Below, piece by piece: positions 47,156-54,508 of a stretch of DNA of 64,000 nucleotides. The position numbers were made by a program, and so were the translations under genes. The DNA comes from Dyadobacter chenhuakuii (lineage in GTDB: Bacteria > Bacteroidota > Bacteroidia > Cytophagales > Spirosomataceae), in assembly GCF_023821985.2 (NCBI RefSeq), contig NZ_CP098805.1, positions 5,137,001 to 5,201,000 on the forward strand. Direction: 5' to 3'. The stretch's first letter is position 1. Each line of letters opens with the position of its first letter. Below the pieces are notes generated by a model that did not search any database, was not told the DNA's origin, and worked only from the letters and a program-made list of their open reading frames with translations.

Positions 47156-48658
47156 ATGATGGAATCAATCCTCAAAGTCTCAAATCTCTCAAAATCATTT
47201 TCCGGTGTAAAAGCACTGGATAATATTCATTTCGAGCTGAAAAGGGGCGAAGTGCATGCTTTGATGGGTGAGAACGGAGCTGGGAAATCTACTTTTATGA
47301 AAATCCTGATCGGCTTGCTGGCGCCGGATTCAGGGGAAATTATTTTTGAAGGACAAAATTTAAAGAACAGCAAAGTCAGCGACACATTGAAAAAGGGCAT
47401 TTCAATGATCCACCAGGAGATTCTGATCATTCCCGAACTGACTGTTGCACAAAATCTTTTTTTAGGGAGAGAAAAGGAAATTTCAGCAAGAAAAGGCTGG
47501 ACATCCGGCTGGTTGAATGACACTTCCATTGACAGAAAAGCGGCAAGCCTGCTGACCGAAATGGGCGTCAACATTGATCCCAAAGCCAAAATGAAGCATC
47601 TGAGCGTAGCGCAAATGCAGATGGTCGAGATTGCAAAAGCGATTTCAAATAATGCAAAAGTGATCATTATGGACGAGCCCACATCGGCGATTTCCGACAA
47701 GGAAGTTGATACACTTTTCAAGATCATTAAAGACCTGAAAGCAAAGGGAGTCGCCATTATTTACATCTCACACAAGATGGACGAGATCTTCCAGATTTCG
47801 GACACCATAACCGTCTTGCGAGACGGAAAATACATTGCCACTAAAAACGCTTCCGAGTTGGATAAGCAGTCGCTTATTTCGATGATGGTCGGGAGGGAAA
47901 TCAAGCATATGTTTCCGGAGTCCAATCATGCAAAAGGTGATCTGGCGATTTCAGTGAAGGGTTTGAGCAAAAAGGAACAGTTTACAGATATCAATTTTGA
48001 AGTTCATGCAGGAGAAATATTGGGGTTTGCAGGACTAATGGGCTCCGGGCGAACCGAAATTGCAAGGGTGATTTTTGGTTTGGATAAACAGGATGGGGGC
48101 GAAATTATCATTAAGAACAAATTAGTCGTCAACAAAAACCCGCGGCAGGCCATTGAAAACGGCATTGGCTATGTAAGCGAAGATCGCAAGGGCCTGGGTT
48201 TTATTCCGGGCATGTCGGTGAAAGACAACACCACATTAGCCAGCATGAACCGGCACCGAAATGGGATTTTCATCAATACAAACAGCGAGAAAGCATCCAC
48301 CGAACAAATGATCGCTGATCTGCGCATTAAAACCGCTGATATGAACCAGAAAGTCACTTACCTGAGCGGCGGCAATCAGCAAAAAGTCGTCATAGGAAAG
48401 GTGTTACTGGCTTCTCCCGAGATCATCATTCTAGACGAACCGACTCGTGGTGTGGACGTGGGAGCGAAATTTGAAATATACAAACTCATCCGAAATCTCG
48501 CCGACAAGGGAATTGCCATCATCATGATCTCCTCCGAACTACCCGAAATACTGGGAATGAGTGACCGGATTCTGGTTTTATCAAAAGGCAAACAAACGGC
48601 CATTCTTTCAAGGGAAGAGGCGACACAGGAATTAATTATGAAATACGCGGTTGCATAG
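47156..48658 (+). CDS. CUT2 sugar ABC importer, ATP-binding protein (RbsA-like)
   Basis: 500 residues with two fused ATPase halves, as in RbsA, XylG and MglA. First half: Walker A GENGAGKST, signature LSVAQMQMVEIAKA, Walker B VIIMDEPTSAIS. Second half: degenerate P-loop GLMGSGRTEI, signature LSGGNQQKVVIG and IIILDEPTRGVD. It drives uptake of a monosaccharide-like substrate with the permease and binding protein encoded next. Full importers of this class are not common in Bacteroidota, which mostly rely on SusCD and TonB uptake followed by MFS permeases. Order ATPase-permease-binding protein is typical for the class. Confidence 0.94.
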   Translation: MMESILKVSNLSKSFSGVKALDNIHFELKRGEVHALMGENGAGKSTFMKILIGLLAPDSGEIIFEGQNLKNSKVSDTLKKGISMIHQEILIIPELTVAQNLFLGREKEISARKGWTSGWLNDTSIDRKAASLLTEMGVNIDPKAKMKHLSVAQMQMVEIAKAISNNAKVIIMDEPTSAISDKEVDTLFKIIKDLKAKGVAIIYISHKMDEIFQISDTITVLRDGKYIATKNASELDKQSLISMMVGREIKHMFPESNHAKGDLAISVKGLSKKEQFTDINFEVHAGEILGFAGLMGSGRTEIARVIFGLDKQDGGEIIIKNKLVVNKNPRQAIENGIGYVSEDRKGLGFIPGMSVKDNTTLASMNRHRNGIFINTNSEKASTEQMIADLRIKTADMNQKVTYLSGGNQQKVVIGKVLLASPEIIILDEPTRGVDVGAKFEIYKLIRNLADKGIAIIMISSELPEILGMSDRILVLSKGKQTAILSREEATQELIMKYAVA

Positions 48659-48720
48659 GCTTTTGATTACCGACAAACATTAAAAACAGCGATGGCCGAA
48701 AGCCGATCACCGAAGTAAAC

Positions 48721-49668
48721 ATGAACATTCTCCCAACCCGCCTTAATAAATTCAGTCAATACGGCATTTTCCTGGCCTTTACATTGATATGCCTCGCACT
48801 GGCATTCAGCACACCAAGATTTTTTACCGTTTCCAATCTCATGATCATCGGAACGCAGGTTTCGATCAACGCATTGCTTGCTTTTGGCGTCACATTCGTC
48901 ATTATTACCGGCGGCATCGACCTTTCGCTCGGCTCCATGGTCGCCGTTGCGGGCGTTAGCGCAGCCATGTTTGCACATCCGGACACTTATCCTTTGCTTG
49001 TGCCTTTGCTGGCGGGCTTAGGCGCAGGTCTCTTTTTCGGGGCATTTAATGGTTTTGTCATTACAAAAAGCAAAGTGCCGCCCTTCATCGTGACCCTCGG
49101 CACCATGACCATAGGCCGTGGTTTAGCATTGATTTTAAGTAAAGGAAGGCCGATATCCAATTTATCCGATTCCTTCAACTTCATAGGCGGCGGTAATCTT
49201 TATGGCATTCCGTTCCCGATCATTATCCTGATCATCGCCTTCATCATCTGCTCCATTATTTTAAATAAAACCGTCCTCGGTCGCTACATGTACGCAGTAG
49301 GCGGGAATGAGCCAGCAGCGCGGGCATCGGGCATCGACGTTACCAATGTCAAAATGTGGGTATATACGCTTTGCGGCCTGCTTTCTGCTGTGGGCGGCAT
49401 CCTACTCACTTCCCGGATTACAACCGGCCAGCCAAATGCCGGAGCAGGTTTTGAACTCGATGCCATTGCCGCAGCCATCATTGGCGGCACGAGCACATCC
49501 GGCGGCACCGGCACCATGACGGGCACATTAATCGGCGCATTGCTGATCGGTGTGATTAGTAATAGTCTGGATTTGCTGAATGTGACGTCTTATTATCAGC
49601 AGGTTGTGATGGGAATTATCATCATAGGCGCTGTGGTGCTGGATAGCATGGGTAAGAAGGATCGCTAG
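48721..49668 (+). CDS. CUT2 sugar ABC importer, permease (RbsC-like)
   Basis: 315 residues with eight to ten predicted membrane segments. Family motifs include FVIITGGIDLSLGSMVAVAGV, KSKVPPFIVTLGTMTIGRGLALI, YMYAVGGNEPAARASGIDV and AAAIIGGTSTSGGTGTMTG. It acts as a homodimer in the inner membrane, with the ATPase at 47.2 kb and the lipoprotein at 49.7 kb. Spacing of 62 and 72 bases on either side suggests one transcript. Confidence 0.94.
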   Translation: MNILPTRLNKFSQYGIFLAFTLICLALAFSTPRFFTVSNLMIIGTQVSINALLAFGVTFVIITGGIDLSLGSMVAVAGVSAAMFAHPDTYPLLVPLLAGLGAGLFFGAFNGFVITKSKVPPFIVTLGTMTIGRGLALILSKGRPISNLSDSFNFIGGGNLYGIPFPIIILIIAFIICSIILNKTVLGRYMYAVGGNEPAARASGIDVTNVKMWVYTLCGLLSAVGGILLTSRITTGQPNAGAGFELDAIAAAIIGGTSTSGGTGTMTGTLIGALLIGVISNSLDLLNVTSYYQQVVMGIIIIGAVVLDSMGKKDR

Positions 49669-49740
49669 CAAGAAGCGCACTATTTAGTCAAATCCGAGTA
49701 TTTACAGTTAAATCGAAGGTTTAGTTTGAATTAAAATACA

Positions 49741-50688
49741 ATGATCAAAACTACAAAATACGTCCTGCTGGCAGCATTAGCACTTACCATTGCCAGCTGC
49801 AACCAATCCGGAAAAAGCGAAGGAGGCGAAACCGGTTCCGACAAAAAGTTTGTCGTCGGCGCAACCATGCTAAGCATGCAAAACGAATTCATCGTCAATG
49901 TTAGCGACGAAATGGAAGCGAGGGCGAAAGCGCTGGGCGTAGAACTCATCACCGTAGACGCCGAACGCTCCGCATTGAAGCAAGTAGAACAAGTCGAAAG
50001 TTTCATAGCCCAGGGCGTAGACGCGATCATTATGAACCCTTGCGAAGTGGAAGCCAGTTCACCGGCTGTAAAGCTTGCTACGGATGCAAAAATTCCCATT
50101 ATCAATGTCAACTCTGAAACATCTGCAAAACCAACTGCGTTTGTCGGTTCCGACGACACAGAGTCTGCAAGGATAGCCATGAAATATCTTACTGAGAAAT
50201 TGGGTGGAAAAGGAAACGTGCTCATTATGCATGGCTTCATGGGTCAGGCCGCACAAATCAAACGCGACAATGGCGCGAAAGAAATATTGAAAGCCAATCC
50301 AGGCATGAAGCTTCTTGCCGAGCAAACCGGCGAATGGGACCGCGCAAAAGCAATGTCATTAATGGAAAACTGGATACAATCTTACGGCTCAAAAATCAAC
50401 GCCGTCTTCGCTCACAACGACGAAATGGGCATGGGAGCTGTTAAAGCCCTTGAAGCTGCTGGGTTGAAAGACAAAGTAATCGTTGTCAGCGTAGATGCAA
50501 TTCCTGACGCTTTGCAGTCTGTTAAAAAGGGAGCTTTGAATGCTACAATCTTCCAACATGCTCAGCAGCAAGGCAGTAAAGCCATTGAGATAGCTGTGAA
50601 AGCTGCTAAGAAGGAACAGTTTGAAAGGGAGGTTTTGATTCCGTTTCAGTTGGTGACGAAGGAGAATGTTGGGGAGTATTTGAAGTAG
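49741..50688 (+). CDS. CUT2 sugar ABC importer, substrate-binding lipoprotein (RbsB-like)
   Basis: 315 residues. Lipoprotein signal ending LALTIASC, then the periplasmic binding protein fold: VVGATMLSMQNEFIVNVSDEMEARAKALGVEL, GVDAIIMNPCEVE, VGSDDTESARIAMKYL, and VFAHNDEMGMGAVKALEAAG. The ligand is not predictable: neither RbsD nor a ribokinase is present. Neighbours point to a sugar or polyol handled by isomerases and oxidoreductases. Lipid anchoring of the binding protein is unusual for this class in Proteobacteria. Confidence 0.93.
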   Translation: MIKTTKYVLLAALALTIASCNQSGKSEGGETGSDKKFVVGATMLSMQNEFIVNVSDEMEARAKALGVELITVDAERSALKQVEQVESFIAQGVDAIIMNPCEVEASSPAVKLATDAKIPIINVNSETSAKPTAFVGSDDTESARIAMKYLTEKLGGKGNVLIMHGFMGQAAQIKRDNGAKEILKANPGMKLLAEQTGEWDRAKAMSLMENWIQSYGSKINAVFAHNDEMGMGAVKALEAAGLKDKVIVVSVDAIPDALQSVKKGALNATIFQHAQQQGSKAIEIAVKAAKKEQFEREVLIPFQLVTKENVGEYLK

Positions 50689-50697
50689 ACTTGCTTA

Positions 50698-50847
50698 CTA
50701 TTCTTTTTTATCGAAAAATACACTAAAATCCATCTTATCCAGACTTTTTTTAGCCTGTTCTAATTTCCTTTGAGAGAACGCATCAATCGCTGCACGTTCC
50801 TTTTCGTTTTTCGCAATAGAGCGGACTGTTTTAATTTTGCTTTCCAT
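50698..50847 (-). CDS. Small charged 49-residue protein downstream of the 147-aa unknown
   Basis: ATG at 50847 to TAG at 50698: a 49-residue, strongly charged and probably helical protein (starts MESKIKTVRSIAKNEKERAA, ends SVFFDKKE). It starts 11 bases after the stop of the unknown protein on the same strand, so the two are almost certainly cotranscribed. Size and charge resemble small antitoxins or partners, but no family is recognised and no proof exists that it is translated. It runs convergent with the binding-protein gene. Confidence 0.6.
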   Translation of the reverse strand: MESKIKTVRSIAKNEKERAAIDAFSQRKLEQAKKSLDKMDFSVFFDKKE

Positions 50848-50858
50848 AGTGATGTGAT

Positions 50859-51302
50859 TTAGTTTTTCACTTTTACAACAAATCCGTCATAGGGCCGGTT
50901 CAAGACGAATGGCTCACTCTCCGATTTGATCCTTCCAAAGATATCAAAGTCTTTCTGAAACGCACTTAACTCTCTGCTTATAATTATCCTGTACAGGCGG
51001 GTTCTTTGCATAGTACTTCCTTCAATATAAAGCACTGCTTTTGGATTTTCCTGGAAAAACAGAAAAATACTTTGAATGACGGTTGCCATTACCTTTTCCA
51101 TATCTGCATTGTTGCTGACCGCCAAATCATCAAGCCTTGCATCCTCTTTTAAATCTCCAAAAGCCAGGTTAAACAAATCGATGCCATCCGCGTAACGTGT
51201 GAATGTAATAATTTTTGGAATTGTCTTTTTTTCGCTCACGCTGTCAAACAGAAATTCCAATCTGTCTTCACTAGCCTCAGTCTGGTAATATTCTGAATTC
51301 AT
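50859..51302 (-). CDS. Uncharacterised Bacteroidota protein (DUF6934-like)
   Basis: 147 residues from ATG 51302; a TTG at 51311 adds three residues. No signal peptide or membrane segment. Pattern FTRYADGIDLFNLAFGDLKEDARLDDLAVSNNADMEKVMATVIQSI followed by VLYIEGSTMQRTRLYRIIISREL resembles a family I remember as DUF6934, of unknown function and often with a small downstream gene. The SNN-D-KVMATV and EGST-RTRLY blocks look like conserved cores. It might be half of a toxin-antitoxin-like pair with the 49-residue protein; this is inference only. Confidence 0.7.
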   Translation of the reverse strand: MNSEYYQTEASEDRLEFLFDSVSEKKTIPKIITFTRYADGIDLFNLAFGDLKEDARLDDLAVSNNADMEKVMATVIQSIFLFFQENPKAVLYIEGSTMQRTRLYRIIISRELSAFQKDFDIFGRIKSESEPFVLNRPYDGFVVKVKN

Positions 51303-51444
51303 GTGCTTCAATTTACTTTTCCTTGATACGGCGAAGCATTTCAGAGGTCACGCGATTCAAATAAAAAATTTTGCTGAAAGTAAACCCACCCTGAAAATCT
51401 CTTTTACTCCTAACTAAACCAGACCGTAACCAATCATTCTTTCA

Positions 51445-52812
51445 ATGAATAATTTCAATATCAATCGCCGACATTTTCTGCATGGCGCTACGGCGGCGCT
51501 GGCGCTTTCTACATTTGGGGCGAGGGGGATGGATCTTATTAATCCTGCCAAAACGCTTCGGGTGGGGCTTATCGGGACGGGGTGGTATGGAAAAAGTGAT
51601 TTGTTCCGGTTGATTCAGGTGGCTCCGGTGGAGGTGCTGGCGCTTTGTGATGTGGATAAAAACCAGTTAAATGAAGCGGGGAAACTGGTGAGTCAGCGGC
51701 AGAAATCAAAGAAGACGCCGAAGCTTTATGCCGATTACCAGAAAATGCTGGCCGAAAATGAAATGGACATTGTGCTGATCGGCACGCCGGATCATTGGCA
51801 TGCGTTGCAGATGATCGATGCCGTGAAAGCAGGCGCGCACGTGTATGTGCAGAAGCCGATTAGTGTAGATGTGATGGAGGGGGAGGCGATGGTCGCTGCG
51901 GCAAGAAAGTATAAAAAAGTGGTTCAGGTGGGGACGCAGCGGAAAAGCACGCCGCATTTGATCGACGCGAAAAAGAACATTGTGGACGCTGGGCTGCTGG
52001 GTAAAATCTCACACGTTGAAATGTGCTGTTATTTCCATATGCGGAATAATGGCAATCCGCCGGTGGAGGCTGTGCCTGATTTTCTGGATTATGAGAAATG
52101 GACGGGCCCGGCTCCGCTGAGGCCTTATGATGGCCTGCCGCACGTGCGCTGGTGGAGGACATTTATGGAATATGGAAATGGCATTACGGGAGATATGTGC
52201 GTGCATATGTTTGACACGGTGCGCTGGATGCTCAAACTAGGTTGGCCTAAAAAAATCAGCTCGACGGGCGGCATTTATGTCCAAAAAGAAGGGAAATCCA
52301 ATATTTCAGATACGCAATCGGCGATTTTTGAATATGATGAGCTGAATTGCGTATGGCAGCACCGCACCTGGGGAACGCCTAATAATCCCGATTATCCGTG
52401 GTCATTCACTTTATATGGCGAAAAAGGAACATTATGGGCAAGTACAATGGCCTATGATTTCATTCCCAACGGCAAAGGTGAGAAAATTCATAAAGATGTG
52501 GTTTTTGAAAAAGAGAAATACCCGGAAGATGTGACGGAAAAGGCCATTGAGCTTAATGCAGCACCCGCTACAAGGCTCCATATGCTCGACTTTTTGAGTG
52601 CGATCGACAACAGCAGTAAGCCCGTTGCCGACATTGAAGAGGGACATATTTCAACTGCCAGCTGCATTCTCGCAAATCTTTCCATGAAAACCGGGCGACC
52701 CATTGTTTATGATCCGGTAAAACGCGAAATTGTAGGGGATAGGGAAGCGAATGCGCTTTTGGCCCGCCCGTATCGGGATCCGTACAAGCATCCGGATTAT
52801 AAGAAAGTTTAG
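51445..52812 (+). CDS. Tat-exported Gfo/Idh/MocA-family oxidoreductase
   Basis: 455 residues. Twin-arginine signal NNFNINRRHFLHGATAALAL at the N-terminus, so it is exported folded, probably with its nicotinamide cofactor bound as in Zymomonas glucose-fructose oxidoreductase. Rossmann motif LRVGLIGTGWYG, DIVLIGTPDHWHALQMIDAV, YVQKPISVD (in place of EKP), then a substrate domain with HVRWWRTFMEYGNGITGDMCVHMFDTVRWML. It is the last carbohydrate gene of the region, 1.5 kb after the importer. It could oxidise sugars or glycosides in the periplasm ahead of DUF1080 and ThuA. Confidence 0.91.
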   Translation: MNNFNINRRHFLHGATAALALSTFGARGMDLINPAKTLRVGLIGTGWYGKSDLFRLIQVAPVEVLALCDVDKNQLNEAGKLVSQRQKSKKTPKLYADYQKMLAENEMDIVLIGTPDHWHALQMIDAVKAGAHVYVQKPISVDVMEGEAMVAAARKYKKVVQVGTQRKSTPHLIDAKKNIVDAGLLGKISHVEMCCYFHMRNNGNPPVEAVPDFLDYEKWTGPAPLRPYDGLPHVRWWRTFMEYGNGITGDMCVHMFDTVRWMLKLGWPKKISSTGGIYVQKEGKSNISDTQSAIFEYDELNCVWQHRTWGTPNNPDYPWSFTLYGEKGTLWASTMAYDFIPNGKGEKIHKDVVFEKEKYPEDVTEKAIELNAAPATRLHMLDFLSAIDNSSKPVADIEEGHISTASCILANLSMKTGRPIVYDPVKREIVGDREANALLARPYRDPYKHPDYKKV

Positions 52813-52856
52813 CCCTGCAATAAAAGTTTGTGGTCCCTATAAATTCCCAGTGCATC

Positions 52857-52884
52857 GCGTCCGGCTCAACCCGGGCGCTTTTTT
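52857..52884 (+). terminator. Terminator after the Tat oxidoreductase gene
   Basis: GCGTCCGG pairs with CCGGGCGC (one wobble) around CTCAACC, followed by six T. Confidence 0.75.
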
Positions 52885-52936
52885 GTTTTACAACCATTTT
52901 TAATGCGTGCGAGTCTTACGTTTAGTAGGGAGGTTG

Positions 52937-52950
52937 TGCAAACGTTTGCA
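52937..52950. promoter_or_regulatory. Candidate LacI-family operator
   Basis: Perfect 14-base palindrome TGCAAACGTTTGCA with the central CG typical of LacI/GalR-family sites. It lies in the 309-base gap between the oxidoreductase and DUF4136 genes, 171 bases before the latter. No LacI-type gene is in the window. The rest of the gap (52885-53121) is A/T-rich and shows nothing else. Confidence 0.4.
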
Positions 52951-53121
52951 TCGCTTTCTGTGCACTCCTAAGGCACTTTTTTTAGTATGAAAAAATGATT
53001 TTTTTAAACTTATATACCAAAAGAATTTGTTTATAGTTTATATGATATTGTTATCCGAACAATTAAACTTTTGCCCTCGGAGACTGTCAGATTAATACAA
53101 TAACTAAACGTTCAAACAAAC

Positions 53122-53697
53122 ATGAAAACCATAGTGAAGTTGATGAAGTCCACCGCTGCGGTGGTCGTTGCGGGGCTCTTAATGATGGGATGCAGCCAGG
53201 CGCTGCAGACAAGTTACGATTACGATTCGTCTGTTAATTTAAAACAATTTAAAACCTTTAAAGTGGAGGCCGAACACAACATGGAAACGGACCCGCTTTT
53301 GGGAAGTGAATTGAACAGAAGAAGGCTTGGAGATGCGGTTGTGGAAGTGATGGAGGCCAAAGGATATAAAATGGACACCAAAAATCCCGACATCATTGTA
53401 AGGTTTATGACGGACGTAAAAGACCGTCAGCAAGTGCGTTCCAATAACATGTATTCACCTTATATGTGGTGGTACGGAGGCGGAAACAACATTTCGACCT
53501 ACAACTATCAGGAAAGCCGTTTTATCCTGAACATTTATCAGAAAAACAGCGACCGTATGGTTTGGCAAGGCTGGGCATCCGGAAAAGTGAAAGCCCCTAC
53601 CAAAAAAGAAGACCGAGAAACAATGGTAAAAAACACCATGACGGACATTCTGAGGACTTTCCCGCAGGCTACGTCAGATACGTATAGCAGGAATTAA
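53122..53697 (+). CDS. DUF4136 lipoprotein
   Basis: 191 residues. Lipoprotein signal with VAGLLMMGC, then the DUF4136 pattern: TSYDYDSSVNLKQFKTFKV, a helix LNRRRLGDAVVEVMEAKGY and NPDIIVRFMTDVKDRQQV, then YQESRFILNIYQKNSDRMVWQGWASG. Members are small envelope lipoproteins of unknown role. It is alone; a perfect palindromic terminator follows. Confidence 0.9.
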   Translation: MKTIVKLMKSTAAVVVAGLLMMGCSQALQTSYDYDSSVNLKQFKTFKVEAEHNMETDPLLGSELNRRRLGDAVVEVMEAKGYKMDTKNPDIIVRFMTDVKDRQQVRSNNMYSPYMWWYGGGNNISTYNYQESRFILNIYQKNSDRMVWQGWASGKVKAPTKKEDRETMVKNTMTDILRTFPQATSDTYSRN

Positions 53698-53715
53698 TAA
53701 TCATTCTTGGGTGTG

Positions 53716-53753
53716 AAAACGAAAAGAGCAGCGATCGCTGCTCTTTTCGTTTT
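53716..53753. terminator. Perfect 38-base palindrome, bidirectional terminator
   Basis: Both 19-base halves match exactly (arm AAAACGAAAAGAGCAGCGA). The A and T tracts at both ends fit termination of the DUF4136 gene on the plus strand and of the higBA unit on the minus strand, whose stop it overlaps. Confidence 0.9.
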
Positions 53754-54132
53754 ATGCCGGTGTAAGTTTTGGTTCGGAGATCAGGACGTCGAGCGGAAAT
53801 CCTAGGCCTTTGTGCAGATTACGAATCATTTCAATTGACAAGCCTCGTTTGCGATTCAGCACCCGGGATACATTGCCCTTATTCCCCATATAAGGCACAA
53901 GATCAGTTGCTTTCAAACCCATTTCCTCCATTCGGATTTTTATATATTCAATGGGATCCGGCTCCTCAATGGGAAAATTTTCCTGCTCATATTTGTTGAC
54001 CAACAGCACCAGCAGATCCAATTCCTTCGCTTCCTTACTGGCTTGGGGAGCATCAAAGAGTTCATCAATGCGTGCGATTGCATTGTTGTATTCTTTCTCC
54101 GTTTCAATCAATTTTAATTCCATGTGCTTCAT
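53752..54132 (-). CDS. higA: HigA-type antitoxin / XRE-family regulator
   Basis: 126 residues. N-terminal helical half (IETEKEYNNAIARIDELF) followed by a helix-turn-helix near residues 65-115 (YIKIRMEEMGLKATDLVPYMG, NVSRVLNRKRGLSIEMIRNLHKGLG). This layout is typical of HigA antitoxins, which neutralise HigB and repress their own operon. The ATG overlaps the toxin stop as ATGA, so translation is coupled. A palindrome with an embedded -7 element precedes the toxin gene and is the probable binding site. Confidence 0.9.
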   Translation of the reverse strand: MKHMELKLIETEKEYNNAIARIDELFDAPQASKEAKELDLLVLLVNKYEQENFPIEEPDPIEYIKIRMEEMGLKATDLVPYMGNKGNVSRVLNRKRGLSIEMIRNLHKGLGFPLDVLISEPKLTPA

Positions 54133-54422
54133 ATCGTTCCCGCGTTTATCTTGTCGTAATCAGCATGTGTGCCGATCCATTTGATCATAATCCGTTGATG
54201 CTCGAAGTTGATCCTGGCGATCAGGCGGTAATGATTGCCTTTAATATTAAATATCAATCTGTTGTCTGCTATTAGGTCAACGCTTCTGAAATCATTTTTA
54301 ACTGCATTGAAGTCTTTCCAATCCGCTTTTCTGACCGTCTTGAACCATGATGTCAAATAAGTTTTGGAATCGGAGTGCGTGGTATAGAATTCTCTTAATA
54401 TCTTGAAACTGATAACATTCAT
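54129..54422 (-). CDS. higB: HigB-type toxin (RelE superfamily)
   Basis: 97 residues from ATG 54422 (MNVISFKILREFYTTHSDSK). The longer reading from 54458 begins inside a palindrome and is unlikely. Motifs of the ribosome-dependent mRNA interferase HigB: LTSWFKTVRKADWKDFNAVKNDF, DLIADNRLIFNIKGNHYRLIARINF and IMIKWIGTHADYDKI. Toxin-first order is canonical for higBA. It lies downstream of the efflux operon on the same strand, but the palindrome at 54445 gives it its own promoter. Confidence 0.91.
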   Translation of the reverse strand: MNVISFKILREFYTTHSDSKTYLTSWFKTVRKADWKDFNAVKNDFRSVDLIADNRLIFNIKGNHYRLIARINFEHQRIMIKWIGTHADYDKINAGTI

Positions 54423-54443
54423 CTTGTGTGTATCGTTGAAACA

Positions 54444-54451
54444 CAAATATA
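54444..54451 (-). promoter_or_regulatory. -7 promoter element of higBA
   Basis: TATATTTG on the minus strand matches the Bacteroidota -7 consensus TAnnTTTG. A TTG lies about 22 bases upstream as a possible -33 element. The ATG of higB follows about 22 bases downstream. Confidence 0.5.
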
Positions 54452-54491
54452 GGATCAAAAGTTGTCATAGTGGCAACTCTTGATCCTATAT
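54445..54491. promoter_or_regulatory. 47-base imperfect palindrome before higBA (operator or terminator)
   Basis: Arms AAATATAGGATCAA and TTGATCCTATATTT are perfectly complementary, with a second short AGTTG/CAACT pairing inside. One arm contains the -7 element, so HigA binding would block transcription. The same hairpin could also end the efflux transcript whose stop is at 54509. Confidence 0.6.
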
Positions 54492-54508
54492 TTATTCATT
54501 TTAGGTTT

